Source of the DNA: Paraburkholderia translucens
GTDB taxonomy: Bacteria > Pseudomonadota > Gammaproteobacteria > Burkholderiales > Burkholderiaceae
Reading direction: 5' to 3'
DNA length: 64,000 nt
Assembly (NCBI RefSeq): GCF_020881035.1
Contig: NZ_JAJITC010000017.1
Coordinates: 1-64,000, forward strand
Positions 34,007-43,490 of the stretch are shown here, one piece after another. A program made the position numbers and the translations under genes. Below the pieces are notes generated by a model. It saw nothing but the letters and a program-made list of their open reading frames with translations. It searched no databases and was not told the origin of the DNA. Position 1 is the stretch's first letter. Each line of letters opens with the position of its first letter.

Positions 34007-34022
34007 CTGTGTATTCATACAG
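34007..34022. promoter_or_regulatory. LexA-type SOS box
   Basis: CTGTGTATTCATACAG at 34007-34022 is a perfect CTGT-N8-ACAG site. It lies in the 103-bp divergent promoter between the SRAP remnant (start 33934) and the gene at 34038, ending 15 bases before the latter. The location in front of an SRAP gene, a known SOS-associated family, supports its being a LexA target. Confidence 0.82.
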
Positions 34023-34037
34023 TATTCGAGGCAGATC

Positions 34038-34319
34038 ATGGAACCGCTTCGGGAGTGGAAATGGGCCTACTTGGATGAGAAACTGGCGCGCTTCGAGCAG
34101 ACCGTCGGCTGGATGACCGATGCCGAAGCGTGCGCCGTCTTCTGGGTCTGCAGCGATCAGCGTTCGCACAGGGTCGAGCACACAAAACGGGACCGTCATC
34201 GTGTCGCTCCGCTTGCCTTGGTCAAGGCACCGGCAAAAGATGTGGATTGGACGAAGGAGGCACGCCAGCGGGCGGAGCGCAGCCGTTTCGGGCTGCCGCC
34301 GCAGAGATACGTAGGCTAA
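34038..34319 (+). CDS. Small hypothetical protein, probably SOS-controlled
   Basis: The 93-residue product starts at ATG 34038, preceded by GAGG. It reads MEPLREWKWAYLDEKLARFE, then QTVGWMTDAEACAVFWVCSD and a basic end (WTKEARQRAERSRFGLPPQ). It has no signal and no membrane helix. It is divergent from an SRAP remnant and sits directly behind a LexA-type box, so I infer DNA-damage induction. The family is unknown to me. Trp- and Arg-rich helices could bind nucleic acid, but this is a guess. Confidence 0.6.
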   Translation: MEPLREWKWAYLDEKLARFEQTVGWMTDAEACAVFWVCSDQRSHRVEHTKRDRHRVAPLALVKAPAKDVDWTKEARQRAERSRFGLPPQRYVG

Positions 34320-34785
34320 AGACAGTTAGTTGCACGACGGAACGAAAGCCCCCAGAGGATTCGACCCATGCCTAGAGAGCATCGTACAAACCACGAAATG
34401 TATGATGCCGATTATCGCGACAAGGCGACGTCGCTACGTTGACGATCGGAGAACCGAGCCAGGCTTAGTGCGCATCGAGCCTCCACTGGTCCTATCGCCG
34501 CTGCGTCGTCCTGCATTAATTTTGAACTGGGCTTGTCTGCAGAAACGGGTTACCGGCACTAGAGGGATCCATGTTCGACAAGGCGCTACGTATCGAGGGC
34601 GGTCCGGACTGGCATCACTTCCACGTTTATGGCTACGCTGATCAAGCCGCGTAAACACGACTAGTTGCGACCAAGGCATGCGTAAACTTTCGAGATCGCG
34701 AATAACAGCCGCGCAAGCCGGCATTCCAGCTCCCATCACGCCCCCTGAGGGGCTCTGCGCGGGCTTTTTGCCCGCCTTTGACCCT
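34320..34785. other. Decayed stretch, ends in IS5 terminal region
   Basis: I see no supported gene. A 27-codon frame at 34571-34654 (MFDKALRIEGGPDWHHFHVY) is too short and has no ribosome site. The last 60 bases contain GCGGGCTTTTTGCCCGC-like inverted text (about 34758-34774) and CCCCTGAGGGG, which probably belong to the end of the IS5-type element that follows. Confidence 0.4.
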
Positions 34786-35537
34786 TTACGGGCGCACCTG
34801 TGCCGTCGAGCGACCTCGCCACATGTAAAGATTGGCCAGCGCGAGCGCAACGAAGGCGCGATTGGCGTTCTTCGCCAGACCACGATAGCGCACCTTCGTG
34901 AAGCCCCACAACCGCTTCACGACCGCGAATACGTGCTCGACCCGGGCGCGGATCTTCGACTTGTTGCGGTTCTTGCGCCGCGCCACTTCGTCGACAATGT
35001 CCTTGCGACGCGTGCGCTTGTTGGTGAAGTCACGTGCCTTCGGAGCCTTGCTGTGAATCAGTGCTTTCTGGCTCGCGTATGCGCTGTCGCCGTAGACGCG
35101 TTGCTCGTTACCGTGCAGCAACTGGGGCAGCGGATGCTTGTCGTGCACATTCGCGGCCGTCACGACGGCGCTATGAGCCAGCCCGCTCTGACTGTCCACG
35201 CCAATGTGGAGCTTCATGCCGAAATACCACTGTTGGCCCTTGCGGGTCTGGTGCATCTCAGGATCCCGAGCCTTTTCCTTGTTCTTGGTCGACGAGGGTG
35301 CTCCAATCAGCGTGGCGTCCACAATCGTGCCGCTCTTGAGCTTCGCTCCGCGCTCCTGCAACACCAAGCCCACCTCCGAGAAAATCCGTTCGCCCAGTTT
35401 CTGTTCTTCCAGCAGATGCCGGAATTTGAGCATCGTCGTGGCGTCCGGCACCGTTTCGCTGCCCAGGTCAATGCCAACGAAACGGCGCAGGCTGAGGCTG
35501 TCGTACAGCGCCTCTTCGCATGCCAGGTCGGCAAGAT
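34786..35537 (-). pseudogene. IS5-family transposase, N-terminally truncated
   Basis: The minus strand reads FNLADLACEEALYDSLSLRR, FVGIDLGSETVPDATTMLKF and RHLLEEQKLGERIFSE, then the DDE core: first Asp in GTIVDATLIGAPSSTKNKEK, GMKLHIGVDSQSGLAHSAVV, second Asp in VYGDSAYASQKA and Glu in VEHVFAVVKRLWGF. The core is intact. The N-terminal DNA-binding part before FNLADLA is missing or joined to unrelated sequence near 35537 (a stop codon lies just upstream in frame). A possible displaced N-terminus (MRKMQCRVRRDTREAEFL) lies at about 35600-35645 in another frame. It cannot transpose on its own. Confidence 0.85.
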
Positions 35538-35941
35538 TGAACGGTCAATCTGCGTCAGGTCCGGCAGCAGCTGTACTTCGTCGATCAGGAATTCGGCCTC
35601 CCGCGTGTCCCTCCTGACTCTGCATTGCATTTTCCTCATGAGGGAAACTGCCAGCAGGTAGAGCTCGATCGTTCGAATGGATGCGGTCATGGCGGCTTGC
35701 TCGCAGTAATTTGACTTTCTTAGCAACCGCCGTGCCGCGTTCAATGGCTGGAGCTGCGAGCCGTCCCACCGAATTCAGTTCCGGTTGCTTTGGCTGGACC
35801 GTCGCCGGTTCAGGCGAGACAGCAACTGCACAGATGGGCGACCGCAGCCGTACTACAAGCCGTCGTTGGAGTTGCAAAAGACGACTGGCGGTTCAGGGTC
35901 GATCTCGGCCAAACGCCATGGTGCAGCAAAGGATGAGCGCA
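35538..35941. other. Region between IS5 remnant and integrase, nothing recognised
   Basis: No supported gene is seen. Frames at 35307-35744 and 35545-35877 on the minus strand overlap each other and lack family resemblance. It probably contains the broken start of the IS5-type element and island sequence downstream of the integrase stop. Confidence 0.4.
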
Positions 35942-37663
35942 TCAACCGATAACGTACGGCCGAGGTGTTACCGTGATCTTGGGCCATTCAATACTGTCTA
36001 GTGCCTCTCGCATGGTCTTGGGGCTTGCTGCCTTGGTGTAGTCCACGCGACCGCTAGAACCCTGCGCCGCATGGCCCGTGATTGAGTCTGACGTTTCGGT
36101 GCCGATTCCCTTATCGGCCAGCGCCCCGCGTATCCAATGGCGGAACTTGTGCGATCCGTGAAGACGACCAGTCGGCAACCCGAGGGAGCGCCTAAGCTCC
36201 AGGAACCATTTGCCCAAGGTGTCGCCCGGTGCGCTTGCCCGGCCGCTCAATGACGGAAATGCATTGCCCGTACCACCCGCGGTTCTCTCATGCCACGCAG
36301 AGAACCACGGATCTGCCAGCAGGTGAGAAGCTAGAGCGACGATACGCTCCGATTCGTCGGTCTTGACCGTTCCGGCCTCAGCGGTAATGCGAATGGTCTT
36401 GATGCCGTGGCGGGTCTGGAAGTCCTCGCAGCGTAGCTGTGCTATCTCGCCGATACGGGCTCCGGTATGCAGAAGCAGCAGCAGGGCTGCCCGGCCATCT
36501 TCGGGCGTTACGTTATCCCAATGGCGTACTTGCTCCATCTGGTCGGAGAACAGGAGCGCCCCGAACAGTATTTCTAGTTCGTTATCGGTCCATCCTTCGC
36601 GTTTCTTCGCACCCTTGGTCTTGTCGAACGAAACCGCGAACTGGTTACGGTCGAGGATGCCATCCTTGACAGCCGTGTTCACTAAAGCATTTACGGACGT
36701 GTAGTGATTGTGAGCGGTCTTGGCCCCGAAGCCCCGCGCCTTGCTGTCTAACAGGAACTTGACGAAGGCCGCTCCGGTCGCTCGCGTCAGATTGCTCAAG
36801 GGGACTGTGCCGCACGCTTCCTCGAATAACGCTAGCGCTTTCCCGGTGCGCTTGGCGGGGTTGTCTGTCTCGGCATACCCGTTCCACTGCTGCCAGGACG
36901 GCACCATGTCCCGCAGAGTCTTGGGCGCGTCCCGAGTCTTCTTCGAAGGTTCGTCGTCGGGCGTGAGTTCCTTGGGGATGACGGGGGCGGGCGGTGTATC
37001 TACAGGTTCGCCTTGGCTTCTTTGTGCCACGGCATCCATGGCCCTAACCAGAGTTCGCGTGATGCGCTGAAGTGCCAGACGCCCCTCGGTCGAGTCCCAT
37101 TCCACACGAATAGACAGAGGGTCACAAACGAAGTCTACGTACTCACGGGTGGCCGAGAAATCGCCCCGAGCTAATGCTGCTTTCCAAGCCTGCACCTGTT
37201 CCTGGTCAAACCGCTGTACCGCTGCGGCTTGCTCCTGTGTCAGAAAATCCCTCGTTTGTTCCCATGCAACCTGATCGGTATTGGGGAGGTGCCCCCTGTA
37301 GGCGCCAACCAGTATCGGGGTAACGCGGGTTTGCTCATCCAGCGTCAGGACCAGATTTTGTACAGCCTGGGCGATGTAAGCCTCTAGCTCTTCTGACAGC
37401 GGGACGAATGGTGCGGGGCGTGTGCTGTCTTCCAGCGCCTGAAATCGGACTCGGTGTTCGGCTATCAGCCGGTGTGCGATGGTGATCGCTTCAGCGCGGT
37501 TGCGGGTCTTGAGGCTGGCTCTGTATGCATCGGTCGCCAGCTTGCCACCACTCGTGCGAGGGAACAGGTGTTGAAGGTGCTTGGGAATGCCAATACGGAG
37601 CTGGTAGATACCGCTTTTGGGATGCGGTTCCAGTCCAGGAGGCAGTGTTGTCATGTCGTCCAT
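35942..37663 (-). CDS. int: Site-specific tyrosine recombinase / island integrase
   Basis: From ATG 37663 the product has 573 residues, long for an integrase. The N-terminus (YQLRIGIPKHLQHLFPRTSG) resembles the DUF6538-type domain found in front of phage and island integrases. A central core-binding part follows. The catalytic domain has Arg in LLHTGARIGEIAQLRCEDF, HKFRHW for the His-x-x-Arg, GH in DSITGHAAQGSSGRV and the nucleophile Tyr in VDYTKAASPKTM. The stop lies on the island side. The start is about 120 bases from the tRNA-Pro 3' end, the standard position for a tRNA-targeting integrase, so attL is likely in that tRNA. Confidence 0.93.
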   Translation of the reverse strand: MDDMTTLPPGLEPHPKSGIYQLRIGIPKHLQHLFPRTSGGKLATDAYRASLKTRNRAEAITIAHRLIAEHRVRFQALEDSTRPAPFVPLSEELEAYIAQAVQNLVLTLDEQTRVTPILVGAYRGHLPNTDQVAWEQTRDFLTQEQAAAVQRFDQEQVQAWKAALARGDFSATREYVDFVCDPLSIRVEWDSTEGRLALQRITRTLVRAMDAVAQRSQGEPVDTPPAPVIPKELTPDDEPSKKTRDAPKTLRDMVPSWQQWNGYAETDNPAKRTGKALALFEEACGTVPLSNLTRATGAAFVKFLLDSKARGFGAKTAHNHYTSVNALVNTAVKDGILDRNQFAVSFDKTKGAKKREGWTDNELEILFGALLFSDQMEQVRHWDNVTPEDGRAALLLLLHTGARIGEIAQLRCEDFQTRHGIKTIRITAEAGTVKTDESERIVALASHLLADPWFSAWHERTAGGTGNAFPSLSGRASAPGDTLGKWFLELRRSLGLPTGRLHGSHKFRHWIRGALADKGIGTETSDSITGHAAQGSSGRVDYTKAASPKTMREALDSIEWPKITVTPRPYVIG

Positions 37664-37783
37664 CCGCACATTTTGACACGCGAATTGACAAGGTAGATTG
37701 ACGATGCCGGAAAAGACAAAGCCCGGAAAATCTTGCCAGTATTGGGATTCCCTTTACTGGCCTGGATTTCCGGGCCTTAATCC

Positions 37784-37861
<78 letters not shown>

Positions 37862-37937
37862 AACAGACGAAAAATTATAACAGACACTTCATTCGATTAG
37901 AACTGTCCCGCGCGAACAAAGTGAACCGGCTCATGAA

Positions 37938-38354
37938 CTAGTGGCCTAGCAGATCGATTACGTTCTGCAGTTCCTTACGCAGCTTCTCCAAGTCGACGGC
38001 GGCCGCTGCCGCCGATGCCTCGCCCCGCCCCGCAGGTCCCCCAGCGCCCTCGCCTTCCTCGACCACCGCATCCGGGCTTCCGGCACCGTGCGAATCGAGA
38101 CGATTGCGCGCACCGTTGATCGTAAAACCCTGCTCGTACAGCAACTCTCGAATCCGCCGGATCAACAGCACCTCGTGATGCTGATAATACCGACGATTGC
38201 CGCGTCGCTTGACCGGCCTCAACTGGGTGAACTCCTGCTCCCAATAACGCAGCACATGAGGCTTCACGCCGCATAGCTCGCTAACCTCACCGATCGTGAA
38301 GTAGCGCTTCGCCGGAATCGGAGGCAAGACGACTTTTTCGATCGTCGCTGTCAT
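37938..38354 (-). CDS. MerR-family transcriptional regulator
   Basis: This 138-residue protein begins with a winged HTH of MerR type (YFTIGEVSELCGVKPHVLRY, WEQEFTQLRPVKRRGNRRYY), followed by the dimerisation helix. The end is low-complexity, rich in Gly, Ala and Glu. No metal-binding Cys set is visible. It belongs to the MerR-like gene that follows ihfA in many Burkholderiaceae. The downstream neighbour is tRNA-Pro. The inducer is unknown, and regulation of ihfA or pheT is not implied by the sequence. Confidence 0.92.
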   Translation of the reverse strand: MTATIEKVVLPPIPAKRYFTIGEVSELCGVKPHVLRYWEQEFTQLRPVKRRGNRRYYQHHEVLLIRRIRELLYEQGFTINGARNRLDSHGAGSPDAVVEEGEGAGGPAGRGEASAAAAAVDLEKLRKELQNVIDLLGH

Positions 38355-38397
38355 CGTCAGTTAGCCGTGATGGGTTGCGCGAAAGCGCGCCAGTCAA

Positions 38398-38808
38398 TCA
38401 GCGCGCGAAACTCGCTTCGGCGCCGTTCTCGACGAGCGCCTTCAGCTTTTGACTTGCATGAAACGTCACCACGCGACGCGCGGCGATCGGAATCGCCTCG
38501 CCAGTCTTCGGATTTCTGCCCGGGCGCTGCGGCTTGTCGCGCAGCTGGAAGTTACCGAAGCCCGACAGCTTCACGCTATCGCCGCTCTCCAGCGCATCGC
38601 GGATCACCTCGAAAAACGCCTCGACCATGTCCTTCGCTTCCCGCTTGTTGAGCCCGACATTGTCGAACAGCAACTCGGCAAGTTCCGCTTTGGTGAGCGT
38701 CGGCGTTTCAGTGGAAACGACGGCGGGTGATGTCGGAATATCTCGAATCATGGCGCTGCGTTGCGCCGTAAGAAGGGCTTCGAAATCACTCGAGTTCATT
38801 TCATTCAT
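38398..38808 (-). CDS. ihfA: Integration host factor alpha subunit
   Basis: From ATG 38808 the product has 136 residues. The last 100 are the HU/IHF fold: PTLTKAELAELLFDNVGLNK, REAKDMVEAFFEVIRDALES, GDSVKLSGFGNFQLRDKPQR and PGRNPKTGEAIPIAARRVVT with the intercalating Pro in the beta arm. The N-terminal extension of about 35 residues (MNSSDFEALLTAQRSAMIRD) is found in Burkholderia IHF. An ATG at 38799 is an equal choice. It bends DNA as a heterodimer with IhfB. It follows pheT, as in E. coli. Confidence 0.95.
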   Translation of the reverse strand: MNEMNSSDFEALLTAQRSAMIRDIPTSPAVVSTETPTLTKAELAELLFDNVGLNKREAKDMVEAFFEVIRDALESGDSVKLSGFGNFQLRDKPQRPGRNPKTGEAIPIAARRVVTFHASQKLKALVENGAEASFAR

Positions 38809-38877
38809 ATCTATCAAATGGCGCGCCAAGCGTAAAACAATGGATGCGGAAACAGCCGTGCAATTGTTAAATGCGGG

Positions 38878-41313
38878 TTATCCGCGCAACCGTGCGCCAT
38901 ATACTCGAGCCAGACGTTCCACCAGAGTTTGAATAGCCAGATCGACCGTTTCATCCTGAAGGGTTCCGCCAGTATCTTGCAAGGTCACCCGGAACGCAAG
39001 GCTTTTCTCGTGCGCGGCCAGACCACCGGAAGTGTTTGATTTTGGACGAAATTCGTCGAAAAGTGCAACCTTCTGGACCGCCTTGCAAGCCGGCTCGGAC
39101 TGCGCCTTCTGAAGCTCGTCGAGCAGCGCCTGAACCTCGATTTTCTGATCGACGACCACCGCAATATCACGTCGCACCGGCGGGAATTTTGAAACTTCCG
39201 AGGGAATCGGCAATACCCGTTGCATTAATGCTTCCGCTTCGATTTCAAACAGAATCGGGGCATGCGGCAAATCATATTTTTGCATCCAGCGCGGATGCAA
39301 TTCGCCAATCCAGCCCACTGCGCGGCCATTCAATTCGATCCGCGCACTGCGTCCCGGATGCAGCGCCGGATGCTCGGCCTTCACGAAATTCGCGAGCGCC
39401 GGTGCAACCAGGGCTTCGAGGTCGCCCTTCACGTCGAAGAAGTCGACCACGCGTGCCGGCGCGCCCCATTGCTCCTCGAGCGCGGGACCATAGGCAAGCG
39501 CGCCGATCATCTTCGGCTGAGCAAAGCCTTCGACCGTCAACTCGCCGGCCCTGATCGACGGATCGTGCAGGAACACGCGGCCAGCTTCGAACACGCGCAC
39601 ACGGTCCGCCGCACGACGGTTCAGGTTCGTGCGCAGCACATGAATGAGGCTGCCGAAGAGCGTCGTACGCATCACCGACAGCTGGCTCGCGATCGGATTG
39701 ATCAGACGCACCGGGTTGCTGTTGCCCGCGAAGTCCTGCTCCCACTCGGCGTCGACGAAGCTGAAGTTCACCGTTTCCGCGTAGTCGCGTGCGGCGAGCG
39801 CGTGACGGATCGCATGGATCGAGCGTTGCGTCTCGTTGGTCGCGCGCATTTCACTGGTCGCGACCGGCGGGCGGGCCGGAATCTTTTCGAAGCCGTAGAT
39901 ACGCGCGACTTCTTCGATCAGATCCTCTTCGATCTCGATATCGAAGCGGTACGAAGGCGGCGTGACCGAGAACGTATCGCCGTCGCGCTCGAACGACAGA
40001 CCAAGGCGCGCGAAAATCTGCGCGATTTCATCGCCGCCGATCGCGACGCCAATGATGCGGTTCGCACGCGAGACGCGCATCTTCACGGGCGCGCGCTTCG
40101 GCACGTTGACGATCTGATCGTCGACCGGACCCGCTTCGCCCCCGCAGATGTCGAGGATCAACTGCGTGATGCGCTCGATATGGTCGACGGTCGTCGCGTA
40201 GTCGACCCCGCGCTCGAAGCGATGGCCCGCATCGGTCGAGAAGTTGTACTTGCGCGAGCGGCCACGAATGCTATCGGGCCACCAGAACGCGGCTTCGAGA
40301 TAGATGTTGGTGGTGTCGAGCGTCACCGCTGTGCTGTCGCCGCCCATGATGCCCGCGAGGCTCTCGATGTGCTGCTCGTCGGCGATCACGCCGACCGTTT
40401 CGTCGAGCTCGACCGTGCTGCCGTTCAGCAGCTTCAGCGTTTCGCCCTTGCGGCCCCAGCGCACGTCCATGCCGCCATGGATCTTGTCGAGATCGAACAC
40501 GTGCGACGGACGCCCAAGCTCGAGCATCACGTAGTTCGAGATGTCGACGAGCGCGGAGATGCTGCGCTGGCCCGAGCGTTCGAGACGCTCGACCATCCAT
40601 AGCGGCGACTTCGCGCGCGCATTGACACCGCGGATCACGCGGCCCGAGAAACGGCCGCACAGATCGGGCGCCGATATTTTCACGGGCAGCGTTTCATTGA
40701 GCTTGACCTGAGCCGGCTTGATTTCGAGCGGGCGCAGCGGTGCGCCGGTAATCGCCGACGTTTCGCGAGCGACGCCGAACACCGACAGGCAGTCCGCCTT
40801 GTTCGGTGTGAGCTTGATTTCAAAAATGGTGTCGTCGAGATTGAGCGTTTCGCGAATGTCCTGGCCGATCGGCGTATCTTCCGGCAGGATCATCAGACCG
40901 CTATGGTCTTCTGAAAGCTTCAGCTCGCGCGCCGAGCACAGCATGCCCTGGCTTTCCACGCCGCGCAGCTTCGACAGCTTGATCGCGAACGGCGCGCCGC
41001 CCTCTTCGACCGGCGGCAGTTGCGCGCCGACCAGCGCGACCGGCACCTTGATGCCGGGCGCAACGTTCGGCGCACCGCACACGATGGTCAGCGTCGCGCC
41101 GGTACCGGCGTTGACCTGACACACGTTGAGCTTGTCCGCATCCGGGTGCTTGACGACTTCCAGCACCTGGCCGACGACGATCTTCGAGGTCGGCGGCGCG
41201 GCCGGCCGCAGGTCTTCGACTTCGAGACCCGCCATCGTCAACGCGTGCGACAGCTCGTCGGTGGTCAGTTGCGGGTCGACAAAAGTTCTGAGCCAGGATT
41301 CCGGAAATTGCAT
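38878..41313 (-). CDS. pheT: Phenylalanyl-tRNA synthetase beta subunit
   Basis: The 811-residue protein has the expected domains: N-terminal EMAP-type tRNA-binding fold (PTSKIVVGQVLEVVKHPDAD), B3/B4 editing domain (ISALVDISNYVMLELGRPSH), B5 and the catalytic-like core, and a C-terminal FDX-ACB anticodon domain (KFPPVRRDIAVVVDQKIEVQ). Length matches the family. It works as an alpha2-beta2 enzyme with PheS to charge tRNA-Phe and removes misactivated Tyr. It lies 160 bases downstream of pheS and directly upstream of ihfA. Confidence 0.98.
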   Translation of the reverse strand: MQFPESWLRTFVDPQLTTDELSHALTMAGLEVEDLRPAAPPTSKIVVGQVLEVVKHPDADKLNVCQVNAGTGATLTIVCGAPNVAPGIKVPVALVGAQLPPVEEGGAPFAIKLSKLRGVESQGMLCSARELKLSEDHSGLMILPEDTPIGQDIRETLNLDDTIFEIKLTPNKADCLSVFGVARETSAITGAPLRPLEIKPAQVKLNETLPVKISAPDLCGRFSGRVIRGVNARAKSPLWMVERLERSGQRSISALVDISNYVMLELGRPSHVFDLDKIHGGMDVRWGRKGETLKLLNGSTVELDETVGVIADEQHIESLAGIMGGDSTAVTLDTTNIYLEAAFWWPDSIRGRSRKYNFSTDAGHRFERGVDYATTVDHIERITQLILDICGGEAGPVDDQIVNVPKRAPVKMRVSRANRIIGVAIGGDEIAQIFARLGLSFERDGDTFSVTPPSYRFDIEIEEDLIEEVARIYGFEKIPARPPVATSEMRATNETQRSIHAIRHALAARDYAETVNFSFVDAEWEQDFAGNSNPVRLINPIASQLSVMRTTLFGSLIHVLRTNLNRRAADRVRVFEAGRVFLHDPSIRAGELTVEGFAQPKMIGALAYGPALEEQWGAPARVVDFFDVKGDLEALVAPALANFVKAEHPALHPGRSARIELNGRAVGWIGELHPRWMQKYDLPHAPILFEIEAEALMQRVLPIPSEVSKFPPVRRDIAVVVDQKIEVQALLDELQKAQSEPACKAVQKVALFDEFRPKSNTSGGLAAHEKSLAFRVTLQDTGGTLQDETVDLAIQTLVERLARVYGARLRG

Positions 41314-41473
41314 GGTTCTGTGTACGTTCTGATCAGGTTGGGTCCACGTCCGGCAGATGCTTCATAAAGCCCGGTGGTCTTGCGCCGGTTCAGCGGGCTC
41401 TGCCGGGGACGCTCGCGGCACACACCGGGTGCGCTACCGCGTTCTAAGCTTTGTCGCGCTCACGCGCGCCGGT

Positions 41474-42487
41474 TCACGCGAATTGACGCAGGAAACGCAG
41501 GTCGTTTTCAAAGAACAGGCGCAGATCCTGCACACCGTAGCGCAGCATCGTCAGACGCTCGAGGCCGCTGCCGAAAGCGAAGCCGATGTAGCGTTCTGGG
41601 TCGAGACCCATATTGCGGATCACGGTGGGGTGAACCTGGCCGGAGCCCGAAATTTCGAGCCACTTGCCCGCGTTCTTACCCGTTTCGAACTGCATGTCGA
41701 TCTCGGCCGACGGTTCGGTGAACGGAAAATACGACGGACGAAAGCGCACGAGGATGTCGTCGCGCTCGAAGAATTTCTTCAGGAAGTCGGTATAGACACC
41801 CTTCAGGTCCGCGAAACTGATGTTTTCGTCGATCCACAGGCCTTCGACCTGGTTGAACATCGGCGAATGCGTGGCGTCGCTATCCACGCGATAAGTGCGG
41901 CCCGGGACGATCACCTTGATCGGCGGCGTATTGGTGCGTGCGTAGCGCACCTGCATCGGGCTTGTATGCGTGCGCAGCAGCAGCGGGCGGCCGTCGGCAT
42001 CCTTGCCGTCGACATAAAAGGTGTCCTGCATTGAACGCGCCGGATGGTTTTCGGGGCTGTTCAACGAGGTGAAGTTGTACCAGTCGGTTTCGATCTCCGG
42101 CCCATCGGCCACGTCGAATCCGATCGTACGGAAAATCTGTTCGACGCGCTCCCAGGTGCGCATCACCGGGTGCAGGCTACCCGCGGCGGCGCCGCGGCCG
42201 GGTAGCGTGACGTCGATCGCTTCAGCGGCGAGGCGCTGGTTCAGGAGCGCGTCGGCAAGTGCCTGACGACGTGCCGTCAGCGCGGCTTCGACCTGTTGCT
42301 TGACGAGGTTGATCCGTGCGCCTTCGGTCTTGCGCGTTTCGGGATCGAGTTTGCCAAGGCCCTTCAGCAGCTCGGTCAGTGCACCCGCCTTACCGAGAAA
42401 GCGGGCTTTCTCGTTCTCGAGGGTGGTGACGTCGGGGGCTTGTGCGAAGGCTTTTTGCGCGTCGGCGACAATCTGGTCCAGATCCAT
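41474..42487 (-). CDS. pheS: Phenylalanyl-tRNA synthetase alpha subunit
   Basis: Starting at ATG 42487 (MDLDQIVADAQKAFAQAPDV), the product has 337 residues, the usual length. The coiled-coil N-terminus precedes class II motifs: PVMRTWERVEQIFRTIGFDV, the motif 2 loop HTSPMQVRYARTNTPPIKVI, and motif 3 GFAFGSGLERLTMLRYGVQD. It activates Phe and, with PheT, charges tRNA-Phe. A strong terminator (42543-42575) separates it from rplT, so it may have its own promoter or be partly read through. Confidence 0.98.
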   Translation of the reverse strand: MDLDQIVADAQKAFAQAPDVTTLENEKARFLGKAGALTELLKGLGKLDPETRKTEGARINLVKQQVEAALTARRQALADALLNQRLAAEAIDVTLPGRGAAAGSLHPVMRTWERVEQIFRTIGFDVADGPEIETDWYNFTSLNSPENHPARSMQDTFYVDGKDADGRPLLLRTHTSPMQVRYARTNTPPIKVIVPGRTYRVDSDATHSPMFNQVEGLWIDENISFADLKGVYTDFLKKFFERDDILVRFRPSYFPFTEPSAEIDMQFETGKNAGKWLEISGSGQVHPTVIRNMGLDPERYIGFAFGSGLERLTMLRYGVQDLRLFFENDLRFLRQFA

Positions 42488-42542
42488 TGATCCCATCATT
42501 TCAACGTCAGTGTTCTATCGAAACAAAACTGGTTCTACCAAC

Positions 42543-42575
42543 AAAAACGGGGCTCGGTGAGGAGCCCCGTTTTTG
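42543..42575 (-). terminator. Rho-independent terminator between rplT and pheS
   Basis: AAAAACGGGGCT, a short loop and AGCCCCGTTTTT form a perfect stem. On the minus strand it ends with a T-run. The upstream unit thrS-infC-rpmI-rplT would stop here, at least in part. In several bacteria the pheST leader contains an attenuator, so this hairpin may also be regulated. Confidence 0.88.
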
Positions 42576-42645
42576 TTGCAGCGTCACCGAGACTACCGGA
42601 TGTTCGCTGCAACGAACCACGCAGTTTTAATTGCCAGAAGCGCAA

Positions 42646-43005
42646 TCAGGCTGCAACGGCGGCCTTCACCTGCTGAACGATTGCAGCAAAAGCAGCCTTG
42701 TCGAACACAGCCATGTCGGCCAGCACCTTGCGGTCCAGTTCGATCGACGCCTTCTTCAGGCCGTTGATGAACACGCTGTACGTCATGTCGTGCTGACGCA
42801 CCGCCGCGTTGATACGCGTGATCCACAGTGCGCGGAACACACGCTTCTTGTTGCGGCGATCGCGGTAGGCATACTGGCCTGCGCGCATGACCGCCTGCTT
42901 GGCGATGCGATAGACGTTATTGCGACGGCCGCGGTAACCCTTGGCCAGCTTGATGATCTTCTTGTGACGGGCCCGTGCGGTAACCCCACGTTTTACTCGA
43001 GGCAT
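42646..43005 (-). CDS. rplT: 50S ribosomal protein L20
   Basis: The 119-residue protein is a full-length L20: [60 protein letters not shown] and [20 protein letters not shown]. It is very basic and binds 23S rRNA early in 50S assembly. It follows rpmI by 29 bases. L20 represses its own operon by binding leader RNA in E. coli, but I did not look for that structure here. Confidence 0.99.
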
Positions 43006-43034
43006 GTTTCGCTCCTGTGAGTGTCGGTTAAGGG

Positions 43035-43232
43035 TTAAGCGAACGGCAGCATTGCGCGAACGGAGTTCAGATCGGAATCATGAACTGCCGTGGAGCCGCG
43101 CAGATGGCGTTTGTTCTTGGTGGTCTTCTTGGTAAGAATGTGACGCTTGAAGGCCTGACCGCGCTTGACGGTACCGCCCGGACGCACCACGAAGCGCTTT
43201 GCAGCGCTCTTCTTGGTCTTCATCTTCGGCAT
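43035..43232 (-). CDS. rpmI: 50S ribosomal protein L35
   Basis: ATG 43232 gives a 65-residue L35: [60 protein letters not shown]. The length and sequence are standard. An upstream in-frame extension to 43358 is not conserved and should be ignored. It lies between infC and rplT, about 260 bases downstream of infC. Confidence 0.99.
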
Positions 43233-43490
43233 GACAACTCCATTATTAGATGGACATGGGTGTGCGGTCGGCCAGACGCCCATTTCCCGCCCTTCGAAAC
43301 CCATTCCACTTGGTATGCAGACCGCCGATACCACTGGCGGCCGCTTTCCGGGAACCACCGCGCACGTACATGCGCGCCGTCCCGAAACCTTCCGATACCC
43401 CGCCGGACAGCCGGCTAGGCACCAAACGAATCGGCTTCACGGCAGCGTGCGCCACATGGCACGCCGCCGCTCCGGCCAATTGCTTCGAGC

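Noticed and set aside
34571..34654. 27-codon frame MFDKALRIEGGPDWHHFHVY
   Set aside because: Too short, without a ribosome site. Possibly a gene remnant, but I cannot name it.
39262..40602. 446-codon plus-strand frame inside pheT
   Set aside because: Antisense shadow of pheT. No ribosome site and no family resemblance.
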